Position numbers and translations under genes: made by a program. Positions 18,521 through 28,477 of a stretch of 64,000 bases of DNA are shown piece after piece. The DNA comes from Sphingobium lactosutens. GTDB lineage: Bacteria; Pseudomonadota; Alphaproteobacteria; Sphingomonadales; Sphingomonadaceae. The stretch is taken from assembly GCF_013393185.1 (NCBI RefSeq), contig NZ_QJQX01000052.1:124001-188000 (forward strand), in the 5' to 3' direction. The notes under the pieces are model-generated. The model was not told the origin of the DNA. It was given only the letters and a program-made list of their open reading frames with translations, and made no database searches. Position 1 is the first letter of the stretch. Each line of letters starts with the position of its first letter.

Positions 18521-19503
18521 TCCCGCCCGCTTCTGCCGCCGATTTCCTCGCCAAGGCCGGCTGGCCCGACGCCGCCGTCGTGCCGCTGGCAGGCGACGCC
18601 TCTTTCCGCCGCTATTTCCGGGTCGTCGACGGCGGTCGGCGCGCCGTCCTGATGGATGCGCCGCCACCGCATGAAGATCCGCGCCCCTTCATCGCCATAG
18701 CCGAGCATCTGGTCGCCGACGGTTTCGCGGCCCCCCGCATCCTGGCGCGCGACCTGAACGAAGGCCTCGTGCTGATCGAGGATTTCGGCGACGATCGGCT
18801 GAAGGAGCATGTCGAGGATCAGCCCGGCGAGGAACTGGCCGTCTATGGCCGAGCCATCGAGCTGCTGGCGGACCTGCACAAGCTGCCGGCGGCCGAACTC
18901 CCCCCCTATGATCGTGCCGTCTATCAGCGCGAAGTGGGGCTTGTGACCGAATGGTATTGTCCGGCCATCGGCCTGAAGGTCGATGAGGATGCCTATGTCC
19001 GCGCCTGGGATGAAGTGCTGCCGATCGCCGAGCAGTCGGCCAGCCCCATCGTCACGGTCCTGCGCGACTATCATGCCGAAAATATCATGCTGATCGACCG
19101 GCCAGAGGCAAGGGGCCTTGGCCTGCTCGACTTTCAGGATGCGCTGGCCGGTCATCCGGCCTATGACCTGGTGTCGCTGCTGCAGGACGCGCGGCGGGAC
19201 GTTTCACCTGCGGTCGAAGCGGCGATGCTCGCTCACTACAAGGCGATCGCATCCCCGCCGGGCGATTTCGACGCCGCCTATGCCGTCCTTGGCGCACAGC
19301 GCAACGCGAAGATCATCGGTATCTTCACCCGCCTGTGGAAGCGGGACGGAAAGCCGCGCTATTTGTCCTATCTCCCGCGCATGTGGGGCCTGCTGGAGCG
19401 CGACCTTACCCATCCCGCTCTCGCGCCCGTGGCCCAATGGTTCGCCGCCAATATCCCCGCCGACAAGCGCCACAACGCGCTACAGGAGTTCGCCCCCGAA
19501 TGA
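18517..19503 (+). CDS. amgK: AmgK, N-acetylmuramate/N-acetylglucosamine anomeric kinase
   Basis: This 328-aa enzyme of the aminoglycoside phosphotransferase fold phosphorylates MurNAc at C1 in cell-wall recycling, bypassing de novo UDP-MurNAc synthesis. The catalytic region is DYHAENIMLI and the metal site LLDFQDALAGHPAYDLVSLL. The ATG at 18517 overlaps the tsaE stop (ATGA), arguing for translational coupling. The adjacent murU supplies the next step, which makes the assignment much more likely than a generic phosphotransferase. Confidence 0.9.
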   Translation: MIPPASAADFLAKAGWPDAAVVPLAGDASFRRYFRVVDGGRRAVLMDAPPPHEDPRPFIAIAEHLVADGFAAPRILARDLNEGLVLIEDFGDDRLKEHVEDQPGEELAVYGRAIELLADLHKLPAAELPPYDRAVYQREVGLVTEWYCPAIGLKVDEDAYVRAWDEVLPIAEQSASPIVTVLRDYHAENIMLIDRPEARGLGLLDFQDALAGHPAYDLVSLLQDARRDVSPAVEAAMLAHYKAIASPPGDFDAAYAVLGAQRNAKIIGIFTRLWKRDGKPRYLSYLPRMWGLLERDLTHPALAPVAQWFAANIPADKRHNALQEFAPE

Positions 19504-20210
19504 TCGACACGGCGATGCTGATGGCCGCCGGCCTTGGCAAGCGAATGCGTCCGCTCACTGCGACCCGGCCCAAGCCGCTGGTCAAGGTCGCCGGCAAGCC
19601 GTTGATGGACCATGCGCTGGACCGGCTGGAAGCCGGCGGCATCCGCAAGGTCGTGGTCAACGTCCATTATCTTGCCGATACGGTCGAAGCGCATCTGCGC
19701 GCCCGCAAAGGGGGCATGGAATTCGTCATTTCCGACGAACGCGCCAAGCTGCTGGAGACAGGCGGCGGCCTCATAAAGGCGAAGCCGCTGCTCGGCGACC
19801 GGCCGATCGTCTGCGCCAACAGCGACAATCTCTGGATCGACGGACCGCAGGAAACGCTGGGCATGATGCAGCGGCTCTGGGATGAGGAGCGGATGGATGC
19901 GCTGCTGCTGCTGGTGCCGCTGGCGCGCGCCTATTGCCATAAGGGGCCGGGCGATTTCCACATGGACGCCAATGGCCGCCTGAGCCGTCGCAAGCCCGCC
20001 CATGTCGCGCCGTTCGTCTATACCGGCGTGCAGATCATATCCCCGTCGGTGCTGCGCGATCCGCCCTCGGACGTCTTCTCCACGAATGTCTTCTGGAACC
20101 GTGCTATCGAGGCCGGACGCCTCTATGGCGTTTCGCACCAGGGACTATGGTTCGACGTCGGCACGCCGCAGGCCATTCCCGTCGTGGAGGCGATCCTCAC
20201 CCATGGGTGA
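19500..20210 (+). CDS. murU: MurU, MurNAc-1-phosphate uridylyltransferase
   Basis: This 236-aa nucleotidyltransferase turns MurNAc-1-phosphate plus UTP into UDP-MurNAc. The signature MAAGLGKRMRPLTATRPKPL binds the nucleotide, and VCANSDNLWIDG carries the metal-binding Asp. The ATG at 19500 overlaps the amgK stop by 4 bp (ATGA). With AmgK it forms the recycling route that can lower sensitivity to fosfomycin in Pseudomonas and relatives. Confidence 0.92.
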   Translation: MIDTAMLMAAGLGKRMRPLTATRPKPLVKVAGKPLMDHALDRLEAGGIRKVVVNVHYLADTVEAHLRARKGGMEFVISDERAKLLETGGGLIKAKPLLGDRPIVCANSDNLWIDGPQETLGMMQRLWDEERMDALLLLVPLARAYCHKGPGDFHMDANGRLSRRKPAHVAPFVYTGVQIISPSVLRDPPSDVFSTNVFWNRAIEAGRLYGVSHQGLWFDVGTPQAIPVVEAILTHG

Positions 20211-23175
20211 GCGGACGCGGCCAGCGCTTTACACCATCCCGGCGCACCGCGCCTTCGCCGATGCGCTGGTGACGGGGCTGTTGGCGCTTCATGGCGAAGA
20301 TGTCCGGTCGCTGGCGCAGGGCATGATCCTTTTGCCGAGCAATCGCGCCGTTCGCGCGGTGCGGGATGCTTTCGTCCGTCAGTCCAAGGGCGGCCTGCTG
20401 CTGCCCCGACTGGTGACGATCGGCGATCCCGACCTGGGCGAGCAGGTGGGCAGCGCGCTCGATCCTCTGGGGGAGGGCGATCCATTGCCGCCCGCCATTG
20501 CGCCCGTGCGTCGCCAGATGATCCTGGCGCGCATGGTGCAGGATGTGAAACCGGGAACCGACGCGGCGCTGGCGCTGCAACTGGGGCAGGCGCTGGGCAG
20601 CGTATTGGACCAGATGCAGGTGGCGCAGGTGCCGGTCGGCGCGTTGCGCAACCTTAACCTGTCGGCCGAATTGTCCAGCCATTGGCAGGCATCGCTCACC
20701 CTGTTTGAAATCCTCCTGTCGCGCTGGCCGGCGGAACTGGCGCGACTGGGCTGCATCGACCTGGCCGACCGGCGCAACCGCCTGTTTGATCGGCTCGCAG
20801 CGCGGTGGAAACAGGCGCAGCCGGCTGGCTTCGTGGCTGCGGCGGGCATTTCCACCACCGCGCCCGCCATCGTCCGGCTGTTGCGTTGCATCGCGGAAAT
20901 GCCGCAGGGCATCGTCGTCTTCGCCAGTCTCGACCAGAATATGGACCAGGACGCCTGGGATGCGATCGGGCCTTTCGATCCGGACCCCGTGACCGGCCGC
21001 GTGCCCGCTCCGCACGAAACCCATCCCCAATATGCGCTCAAGCGCCTGCTGGACGGCATGAGCGTAACGCGCGAGGATGTGGCGCAATGGCGCTGGGGAA
21101 GCGAGCATGATGCGCGCGCCGTGCGCGGCCGTAACATCTCCAACGCCATGCTGCCGCCCCGTCTGACGGGCCGCTGGCGCGACCTCAAAACGGCGGACCG
21201 CTCGCTTTCCGGGGTTGAGGCGCTGGAGGTCGCGACCCCTGGAGAAGAGGCGCAGGCCATCGCCATCGCCCTGCGCGAGGCGCTGGAGACGCCTGAGCGG
21301 ACGGCTGCGCTGGTTACGCCCGATCGGCAACTCGCCACCCGGGTGTCGGCGCACCTTCGGCGCTGGGGCATAGAGGCCGACGATTCCGCCGGCCTTCCTC
21401 TGTCGCGCCTGCCGCCCGGCACTTTGCTGATCGCCATGACAGAAGCGGTGGCGGAACGTTTTGCGCCGGTCGCTCTGCTGACCCTGCTCAAACATCCGTT
21501 GGTGATGCGCGGCGAAGGACGCCTTGCCTGGCTTGATGGCGTGCGCGGTCTGGACCTGCTGCTGCGTGGCCCCCGCCCGCAGGCAGGGCTGGTCGGCATC
21601 GACCTGCTGCTCAAACCGCGCGGGGACGATGATCGGCAGCGGCGACTGCGCGACGAAGTCCGCGCCTGGTGGCCGACAGCGCGCGCGCTGCTGGACCCGC
21701 TGGAGGAAGGCGCGCGCATCGCCGCCGATCTGGCCGGCCAACTGGCGATGATCCGCACCCAGGCCGGAGCCCTGTCCGGCGACATGGTCTGGTCGGGGCA
21801 TCAGGGTCACGCCGCCGCCGATATCTTCACAGAAATGGAGGCCTTCGCGCTGGAAGGCCCACGGCAGGCGGACATACGCGCGCTGCCGCTCCTGCTCGAA
21901 CATATGCTGGCAGGCTTCGCCGTGCGTCCTCCGCAGGGCGGGCATCCGCGCATCGCGATCCTCGGCCTGATCGAGGCGCGGCTGGCGCAGGCCGACCTCA
22001 TGATTCTGGGCGGCCTGAATGAAGGGACATGGCCGGGCCTGCCGGCGCCCGATCCCTGGCTCGCGCCGCGCGTCCGCCGCGAACTCGGGCTGCCTGGGCT
22101 GGAAAGCCGCATCGGTCTTGCCGCGCATGATTTCGCCAGTGCGCTGGGTGCGCCCAATGTGCTCATCACCCGCGCCCGGCGCGGCAGCGGCGGTCCGGCG
22201 GTGGCGTCGCGCTTCTGGCTGCGGCTGAAGGCGATGGCGGGTGGGCAATGGAAGGTGGCGGATCGCTACGCCCGCCTGGCGCAGGCGATCGATCGGCCGC
22301 ATGTCCACACGCCCGAACGGCGCCCGGCGCCGGTTCCGCCTTCGTCGGTCCGGCCAAAACTGATCCCCGTCACCGATGTCGATCGGCTGAAAGCCGATCC
22401 CTATGCCTTTTATGCCCGGCGTATCCTGCGGCTCGCCAGGCTCGATCCGGTCGATGCCGACGCCGGGCCGGCGTGGCGCGGCACCGCGGTGCATGAAATC
22501 CTCCAGCATTGGGCGGAGGAGAAGAGGTTCGATCCCACCGATCTGGAAGCACGCGCCAGGGCCATGTTCGAACGACCCGAAGTGCATCCGCTGCTCCGCG
22601 CCCTGTGGCAGCCCCGGCTGATGGAGGCGATCCGCTGGATCGCCGCCGAAGTGGTGAAGGACAAGGCCGCTGGCCGTACCATCCTCGCGGTCGAGCAGGA
22701 GGGACGGGCGGAGATTGCCGGCGTTACCCTGATGGGAAAGGCCGACCGCATCGATCGACTGACCGACGGGCGTATCGGCATCATCGATTACAAGACCGGC
22801 AAGCCACCGAGCGCACGGCAGGTCAAGGCGGGGTTCGCCCTGCAACTCGGCCTGCTGGGCATCATCGCCGAACTGGGCGGCTTCGACGGGCTGGGTTCCA
22901 CACCCACGGCCGGCGATTTCGAATATTGGTCGCTCGCCAAGAAGGGCGATCAGTTCGGCTTTCGCGAAAGCCCGGTCGATCCGCTGGGCAAGCGCGACAA
23001 GATCGTGACCGATCGCTTCACCGCCCATGCCCATGAACTATTTGAGGGCGTGGCGAACGACTTTCTGCTCGGGTCAGCGCCCTTCCGCGCGGAGATCAAT
23101 CCCGAAGTGGCCAATTATGGCGATTATGACCAGCTGATGCGGCTGGAGGAATGGTATGGCCGCGACGATGGCTGA
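20203..23175 (+). CDS. addB: AddB, double-strand-break repair helicase-nuclease subunit
   Basis: This 990-aa subunit of the alphaproteobacterial AddAB complex resects double-strand breaks for RecA loading. The N-terminal half is an inactivated helicase-like fold; the C-terminal half has a PD-(D/E)XK nuclease core (ADRIDRLTDGRIGIIDYKTG). The start ATG at 20203 overlaps murU by 8 bp, and the 3' end overlaps addA by 20 bp. The open frame extends further upstream, but only within the shadow of murU. Confidence 0.93.
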   Translation: MGERTRPALYTIPAHRAFADALVTGLLALHGEDVRSLAQGMILLPSNRAVRAVRDAFVRQSKGGLLLPRLVTIGDPDLGEQVGSALDPLGEGDPLPPAIAPVRRQMILARMVQDVKPGTDAALALQLGQALGSVLDQMQVAQVPVGALRNLNLSAELSSHWQASLTLFEILLSRWPAELARLGCIDLADRRNRLFDRLAARWKQAQPAGFVAAAGISTTAPAIVRLLRCIAEMPQGIVVFASLDQNMDQDAWDAIGPFDPDPVTGRVPAPHETHPQYALKRLLDGMSVTREDVAQWRWGSEHDARAVRGRNISNAMLPPRLTGRWRDLKTADRSLSGVEALEVATPGEEAQAIAIALREALETPERTAALVTPDRQLATRVSAHLRRWGIEADDSAGLPLSRLPPGTLLIAMTEAVAERFAPVALLTLLKHPLVMRGEGRLAWLDGVRGLDLLLRGPRPQAGLVGIDLLLKPRGDDDRQRRLRDEVRAWWPTARALLDPLEEGARIAADLAGQLAMIRTQAGALSGDMVWSGHQGHAAADIFTEMEAFALEGPRQADIRALPLLLEHMLAGFAVRPPQGGHPRIAILGLIEARLAQADLMILGGLNEGTWPGLPAPDPWLAPRVRRELGLPGLESRIGLAAHDFASALGAPNVLITRARRGSGGPAVASRFWLRLKAMAGGQWKVADRYARLAQAIDRPHVHTPERRPAPVPPSSVRPKLIPVTDVDRLKADPYAFYARRILRLARLDPVDADAGPAWRGTAVHEILQHWAEEKRFDPTDLEARARAMFERPEVHPLLRALWQPRLMEAIRWIAAEVVKDKAAGRTILAVEQEGRAEIAGVTLMGKADRIDRLTDGRIGIIDYKTGKPPSARQVKAGFALQLGLLGIIAELGGFDGLGSTPTAGDFEYWSLAKKGDQFGFRESPVDPLGKRDKIVTDRFTAHAHELFEGVANDFLLGSAPFRAEINPEVANYGDYDQLMRLEEWYGRDDG

Positions 23176-26100
23176 CAGGCCGCGCCCCTTGCAGAAGCTG
23201 CTCGGCGATCAGGCGCGCGCCGCTGCGCCCGCCGCCCATGTCTGGCTATCCGCCTCGGCCGGCACCGGCAAGACCCATGTGCTGACCGCGCGCGTCTTCC
23301 GCCTGCTGCTTCAGGGCGTGCGGCCGGAAAATATCCTGTGCCTGACCTTTACCAAGGCTGGCGCGGCCGAAATGGCCGATCGCATTCATGACCGGCTGGC
23401 TGGCTGGGTGCAACTGGACGGTCCGGCGCTCGCCGCCGACCTGATGGCGCTCGGCGAGGATATAGGCCCGCAGATGCAGGATAAGGCGCGGCGGCTCTTT
23501 GCCGAGGTGCTGGAGTCGACCGGTGGCGGCTTGCGTATCCAGACCATCCATGGTTTCTGCCAGCAATTGCTGGCCGCATTCCCGCTGGAGGCGGACCTTG
23601 CGCCAGGCTTCCGTCCGCTCGACCAGCGTGAACAGGCCAGTCTGGCGCGCGAGACGCTGGCCGACCTCGCCGTGCGGGCGCAGGAGCAGGGCGACGAGCG
23701 ACTGATCGGCGCGCTCCAGGCGCTTAGCCTGCGATTGGGGGAGGGCGGCGCCGAACGGTTCCTATTGCGCTGCGCGGGGTCGGGCAGCGCGCTCGACACG
23801 CTGCCCGATTCCATATTGCCGTGGCTGGCGACACAATTCGATCTACCGGAAGGCGATATAGATCAATGGCTTGCTGAACAATGTTCCGACGATATGTTCG
23901 ACATGCGGACGCTCGATGGCATCGTCCGCGCCAATATCGACTGGGGTAAGGGGCGCGGGCTTGAACGATGCGATCGTATCGCCACCTGGCGCGCTCTTGA
24001 TCCGCAAGGCAGGGCCACCACCCTTGCCGACCTCCACCGCGCCTGGGCGAAGGCGGATGGCGACCTGGTCGACGCCAAGGGCTGGGTGCCGCCGATCGAC
24101 GGCTATCTGGAGATGGCGTCGCGGCTCTACGATCGCTGCTGCGACCTGATCGCGGTCAAGCTGCGCGCCGACTATGCCGCATTGCTGGCGCAGGCGCTCC
24201 ATGCCGGTCGCGCCTATGCCCGCGATTATGCGCAGGCCAAGGCGCTGGCGGGCGCGGTCGATTTTGACGATCTGATCGCCCGGACCGCGCGTCTGCTGGA
24301 GCAGGACGGCATCGCCGAATGGATCCGCTACAAGCTCGACCAGCGCATCGACCATATATTGGTGGATGAGGCGCAGGACACCAATGCCGCCCAATGGCGC
24401 ATCGTGCGCACCCTGGCCGAGGAGTTTTTCGCCACGGAATGGGAACCGGGCCAGAAGGTACGGACCATCTTCACCGTGGGGGATTTCAAGCAGGCGATCT
24501 TCGGTTTCCAGGGCACCAGCCCGGAGAACTTCAGGGCAGCGCAGCTATTGTTCCAGCGTGACGCCGACCGATCGGGCCATGATTTCTTCAACCTCTCGCT
24601 CGACCAGAGCTTCCGGTCGACGCCTGCGGTCCTCGACGTGGTCGATCGCACCCTCTCGACCCTGCGCGCGGAGCGGCTGGGGCTGGGGCCGGGCGATGTA
24701 CGGCATATCAGCGCCAACCGGCATCCGGGCGAAGTGCAACTCTGGAAGCCGGTCATCGCCAACCTCAATGAGGATGCGGAGGGCGAGGAGGATTGGGCGG
24801 CCGATCAGGAGCGCGTCCTTGCCGCCCGGATCGCGCGCCAGATCCGGCAATGGATCGACGATGGGCTGATGCTCGAAAGCCAGGGCCGCCCCGTGCGCGC
24901 AGGCGACATCATGATCCTGGTGCGCCGTCGCAGCGAACTGGCGCGGCTGATCGTCGCGCGGCTCTATGAGGAACAGGTGGCGGTGGCAGGGATCGACCGG
25001 CTCCGCCTGAATGCGCCGTTGGCGGTGCGTGATCTGCTGGCGGCGCTGCGCTTCGCGGTCCAGCCGGAGGATGAACTGAACCTCGCCGCGTTGCTGGTGT
25101 CGCCTCTGATCGGCTGGACGCAGGACGAATTGATGCAGCGGCTGATCGGTCGCAAGGCCGGTCTGTGGCGGCATCTCAACCAGATATTGACCGATGCCGA
25201 GCTTGCACCGCTGCGCGGACTGCTCGCCGCCGCCGATTTCACCACCCCCTATCGCTATCTGGAAGCGATCCTGTCCGGCCCGATCGACGGCCGCCGCCGT
25301 CTGGTGGAAAGATTGGGCATAGAGGCGGCGGACCCGATCGAGGAATTGCTCAACGCCGCGCTCGCCTTCGAAGGCGACGATCACCCTTCGCTCCAGCGCT
25401 TCATCGACTGGTTCGACCGGGGCGAGGTGGAGATCGTCCGCGATGCCGCCGCGCAGGGCGACATGTTGCGGCTGCTGACGGTCCATGGCGCAAAGGGCTT
25501 GCAGGCCCCCATCGTCATCCTCGCGGACGCTTGCATGGACCCGGACGCGGGCCAGCGGAACGATTCGCTCGAATGGAACGGCCTGCCGATCCTTGCCCCG
25601 CGCAAGGCCGAGCGGCAGGGACCGATCGGTGATGTGGCGGAAGAGGCCGCCGCGGAGGAGCGCCGCGAACATTGGCGCCTCCTCTATGTCGCGCTCACGC
25701 GCGCCGAGGAGAAGCTGATCGTGGCCGGCTCGCTGGGACCGCGCGCCAAGGGGGAGGTGAAACCCGAAAGCTGGTTCGCGGCGGTCGACGGCGCCATGCT
25801 CTCGCTCGGCACGGAGTGGGAGGCCGATCCGCTGTGGGGGGCGACGCGGCGCTGGCGCGGGACCGAACCGTTGCAGCCAAAGAAGGCTGGACAGGAAAAG
25901 GTCGAGGACCGCCCGACAATCGCGGAACCGGCCTGGCTGCGCGCCCCGGCGCCGGTCGAGGCGCGCCCGCCGCGCCCGCTTGCTCCATCCGCCCAGGTGG
26001 AAGATGACGTGCCCTATCCTCCGCCGACACCTGCCATGCGCGCGGCGGCCGAGCGCGGCCGCTGGCTCCATCGCCTGTTCGAGCGATTGCCCGATGTCCC

Positions 26101-26596
26101 GGCCGACCGACGCCGGGATGCCGCCGACCGTTGGCTGGTCGAGCAGGGCGCGGAGGATCGAGCGATCCGTCATGACGTCATCGAGCAGGCCCTCGCCGTG
26201 ATCGACGCGCCTGCCTTCGCCGACCTGTTCGGTCCTGACGCGCTGGCCGAGGCGCCCATCGCCGCAGTCGTGGGCGAAGCGGTGATCGCCGGCACCGTCG
26301 ACCGGCTTTGCATCGGCACGGATCGCATCCAGCTGGTCGATTTCAAGACCGGCCGCATGGCTCCCCGATCGCCGGACCATGTACCGGTCGCGCATGTGCG
26401 GCAGATCGCCGCCTATGTCGCCGCGCTTGAGGTCATCTTTCCCGGCCGGACGATCGAGGCGGGGCTGCTCTATACCAGCGGCCCGCACCTTGTCGTCATG
26501 CCGCCGCGCCTGCTGGCAACGCACAAGCCCGGCTTTGTGCCCACGCAGGAGAATTTGCCGCTCTGGCCCGTTGAGCCGGATGCGCACCCATCCTAG
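23156..26596 (+). CDS. addA: AddA, UvrD-type helicase-nuclease subunit
   Basis: This 1146-aa motor subunit of AddAB has Walker [13 protein letters not shown], motif Ia [10 protein letters not shown], Walker [11 protein letters not shown], the QAIFGFQG motif and [13 protein letters not shown] near the helicase end. A C-terminal nuclease domain has TVDRLCIG...LVDFKTGR. Overlap with addB suggests coupled synthesis of the two subunits. Start could be the Met at 23156 or the one at 23168. Confidence 0.94.
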   Translation: MAATMADRPRPLQKLLGDQARAAAPAAHVWLSASAGTGKTHVLTARVFRLLLQGVRPENILCLTFTKAGAAEMADRIHDRLAGWVQLDGPALAADLMALGEDIGPQMQDKARRLFAEVLESTGGGLRIQTIHGFCQQLLAAFPLEADLAPGFRPLDQREQASLARETLADLAVRAQEQGDERLIGALQALSLRLGEGGAERFLLRCAGSGSALDTLPDSILPWLATQFDLPEGDIDQWLAEQCSDDMFDMRTLDGIVRANIDWGKGRGLERCDRIATWRALDPQGRATTLADLHRAWAKADGDLVDAKGWVPPIDGYLEMASRLYDRCCDLIAVKLRADYAALLAQALHAGRAYARDYAQAKALAGAVDFDDLIARTARLLEQDGIAEWIRYKLDQRIDHILVDEAQDTNAAQWRIVRTLAEEFFATEWEPGQKVRTIFTVGDFKQAIFGFQGTSPENFRAAQLLFQRDADRSGHDFFNLSLDQSFRSTPAVLDVVDRTLSTLRAERLGLGPGDVRHISANRHPGEVQLWKPVIANLNEDAEGEEDWAADQERVLAARIARQIRQWIDDGLMLESQGRPVRAGDIMILVRRRSELARLIVARLYEEQVAVAGIDRLRLNAPLAVRDLLAALRFAVQPEDELNLAALLVSPLIGWTQDELMQRLIGRKAGLWRHLNQILTDAELAPLRGLLAAADFTTPYRYLEAILSGPIDGRRRLVERLGIEAADPIEELLNAALAFEGDDHPSLQRFIDWFDRGEVEIVRDAAAQGDMLRLLTVHGAKGLQAPIVILADACMDPDAGQRNDSLEWNGLPILAPRKAERQGPIGDVAEEAAAEERREHWRLLYVALTRAEEKLIVAGSLGPRAKGEVKPESWFAAVDGAMLSLGTEWEADPLWGATRRWRGTEPLQPKKAGQEKVEDRPTIAEPAWLRAPAPVEARPPRPLAPSAQVEDDVPYPPPTPAMRAAAERGRWLHRLFERLPDVPADRRRDAADRWLVEQGAEDRAIRHDVIEQALAVIDAPAFADLFGPDALAEAPIAAVVGEAVIAGTVDRLCIGTDRIQLVDFKTGRMAPRSPDHVPVAHVRQIAAYVAALEVIFPGRTIEAGLLYTSGPHLVVMPPRLLATHKPGFVPTQENLPLWPVEPDAHPS

Positions 26597-26625
26597 ATAT
26601 CGCCCAACATAAGGAGATCAAAGCA

Positions 26626-26946
26626 ATGGCCACCAAGGCAGTTACCGATGTCAGCTTCAAGGCGGACGTGATCGATTCCGACAAGCCCGTGCTTGTCGAT
26701 TTCTGGGCCGAATGGTGCGGCCCGTGCAAGATGATCGGCCCGGCCCTGGAGGAAATCTCCGAGGAACTGGCGGACAAGGTCACGATCGCCAAGATCAACA
26801 TCGACGAAAATCCGGACGCGCCGGGTCAATATGGCGTGCGCGGCATCCCGACGATGATCCTGTTCAAGAATGGCGAAGTCAGCGCGACCAAGGTCGGCGC
26901 GGCCCCCAAGAGCGCGCTCAAGGGCTGGATCGAAAGCGTCCTGTAA
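26626..26946 (+). CDS. trxA: thioredoxin
   Basis: This 106-aa dithiol reductant has the active site [13 protein letters not shown] and the cis-Pro region [18 protein letters not shown] lies 9 bp upstream of the ATG. It sits 29 bp after addA, so it may be the last gene of the divL-tsaE-amgK-murU-addBA transcript, or have its own promoter. Large palindromes follow it. Confidence 0.96.
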   Translation: MATKAVTDVSFKADVIDSDKPVLVDFWAEWCGPCKMIGPALEEISEELADKVTIAKINIDENPDAPGQYGVRGIPTMILFKNGEVSATKVGAAPKSALKGWIESVL

Positions 26947-26966
26947 AAGGGCAGGGCCGGCCACGA

Positions 26967-27056
26967 GCATTTTCAAGTTGACCGTTTACGGTCAACGGCT
27001 CGGAAAATGCGGCCCCAAAAGCAAGTGATGCGTTTTCACGTAATGTGAAAACGCAT
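26967..27056. terminator. two consecutive palindromes between convergent trxA and GST genes
   Basis: The first structure pairs GCATTTTC (26967-26974) with GAAAATGC (27003-27010) and contains an inner 8-bp hairpin GTTGACCG-TTTA-CGGTCAAC. The second is a perfect 12-bp stem, ATGCGTTTTCAC (27028-27039) with GTGAAAACGCAT (27045-27056), reaching into the GST stop codon. They sit where two convergent transcripts must end, so a bidirectional termination or mRNA-end role is likely. Confidence 0.65.
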
Positions 27057-27667
27057 TACGTCAGCGGGATCATCACCGATCTGGCATAGGTCGGGCGTTC
27101 GCGCAGCCGGTCATACCAGGCGCGCACATGCGGCACGTCGGGTCGCTCCATATCCAGCGTGAAATAGGTATGGGCATAGACCCCCATCGGCACGTCCGAG
27201 ACACCGAAATGGACACCTGAAAGCCAGGGTTGGACGGCAAGCGCCTGATCCAGGATCAGCATGGCTGCACCGGTGACCTGCGCGGACCTGGCGATGACTT
27301 GTCCATCCCGCTGTCCCGCTTCGCGACGCACAAGGTGCAGGAAGGCATCGCGCTGGGCGTCGGCGAAAGAAAATTGCCAGTCCATCCATTTGTCGGCCTG
27401 CGCCCGGATAACGGGATCATCGGGCCACATCTCAGCAGGCGCATAGCGGGCGGCGAGATACCGCAGGATGGCATTGGATTCCCACAACAGGACGTCGCCA
27501 TCCTCGATCGTAGGGATCATCTGGTTGGGATTCTTGGCCCGATAGGCCGCGTCCATGCCGAACGTGCCGCCGACATCATGGCGGACGTGGGGCAGGGCGA
27601 TCTCGTCGGCGAACCAGGCGACCTTCTTCACATTATGCGAGTTCAGTCGACCCCAGATCGTCAGCAT
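27056..27667 (-). CDS. glutathione S-transferase family protein
   Basis: This 203-aa cytoplasmic protein has a thioredoxin-fold N-domain (about 1-80) starting MLTIWGRLNSHNVKKVAWF, the cis-Pro block QMIPTIEDGD followed by the glutathione-contact motif LLWESNAILRYLA, and an all-helical C-domain. It resembles the YfcG/beta-like GSTs; the substrate cannot be told. Its stop codon lies at the end of a 12-bp palindrome. It is followed upstream by the phosphatase gene, 12 bp away on the same strand. Confidence 0.88.
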   Translation of the reverse strand: MLTIWGRLNSHNVKKVAWFADEIALPHVRHDVGGTFGMDAAYRAKNPNQMIPTIEDGDVLLWESNAILRYLAARYAPAEMWPDDPVIRAQADKWMDWQFSFADAQRDAFLHLVRREAGQRDGQVIARSAQVTGAAMLILDQALAVQPWLSGVHFGVSDVPMGVYAHTYFTLDMERPDVPHVRAWYDRLRERPTYARSVMIPLT

Positions 27668-27679
27668 GCCAGTCCCTTT

Positions 27680-28477
27680 CTATCCGAACAGCGTCGCCGC
27701 CGCCCTGTCCCAAAGACGCGGCGAGGACGCGCCCATCAATCCGCGGCGCAGATCGCCAACGACATAGGGCGATCCATCCGTCCGCTGACAGCAACCGCCC
27801 GCTTCGTTGACGAACAATGTACCGGCCGCATGATCCCAGGGCAGGGTTCGCGCGAACACCGACACGTCATTCTGGCCGAGTACCAGCCGCGGATATTGTT
27901 CGGCGGCACAACGGGGAATATCCACCAGCGTGAAGCTGGACTGCGACCGCCGCTGGATGTCGGCGCGATCTTCCGGCGACATGAAATAGACCGCCAGCGC
28001 CGCGATCGGCAGTTCGCCACCACTTTCGCGCGCCCGTACCTGCTCGCCATCGATATGACTGCCGCCGCCCAGCATAGCATGGCACAGCCGTCCGGTCAGC
28101 GGGTCCAATATCCAGCCGGCCAGCGTTGCGCCGCCGTCGACCAGCGCCACCATGATGCCGAAGGGCGGCTGACCCGACGCGAAATTGCCGGTGCCGTCGA
28201 TCGGATCGACGATCCAGTTGAGGCCATCGCCTGCCCGTTCCAATATGCTGGGGTCGGCGGCGCAGGCTTCCTCGCCGATGATCCCGGCTTCCGGCAGGAT
28301 AGCCGCAAGACCTTCCGCCAGGCGGAGTTCGCTCTCCTTGTCGGCGATGGTGACGAAGTCGTTGGCGGCCTTTTCGCTGACCTCGTCGGCGGCCAGATTG
28401 CGATATCGCGGCATCACGATATCGCGCCCCACCTGCCGCATCAGCGAGACGACGGGATCATGCAGTTCCAGCATCAT
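27680..28477 (-). CDS. inositol monophosphatase family phosphatase
   Basis: This 265-aa Mg2+/Li+-type phosphatase has metal-binding motifs IIGEE, WIVDPIDGTGNFASG and the C-terminal LPWDHAAGTLFVNEAGG. Family members act on inositol-1-phosphate, PAP or histidinol phosphate; a histidinol-phosphatase role is possible in alphaproteobacteria, but the sequence alone does not decide. Its ATG overlaps the argJ stop by one base, so the two are translated from one message. Confidence 0.85.
   Translation of the reverse strand: MMLELHDPVVSLMRQVGRDIVMPRYRNLAADEVSEKAANDFVTIADKESELRLAEGLAAILPEAGIIGEEACAADPSILERAGDGLNWIVDPIDGTGNFASGQPPFGIMVALVDGGATLAGWILDPLTGRLCHAMLGGGSHIDGEQVRARESGGELPIAALAVYFMSPEDRADIQRRSQSSFTLVDIPRCAAEQYPRLVLGQNDVSVFARTLPWDHAAGTLFVNEAGGCCQRTDGSPYVVGDLRRGLMGASSPRLWDRAAATLFG

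Noticed and set aside
20197..23034. Long minus-strand frame (945 codons) opposite addB
   Set aside because: The plus strand encodes a complete AddB with a nuclease motif and overlaps neighbours; the reverse frame has no recognisable domain.
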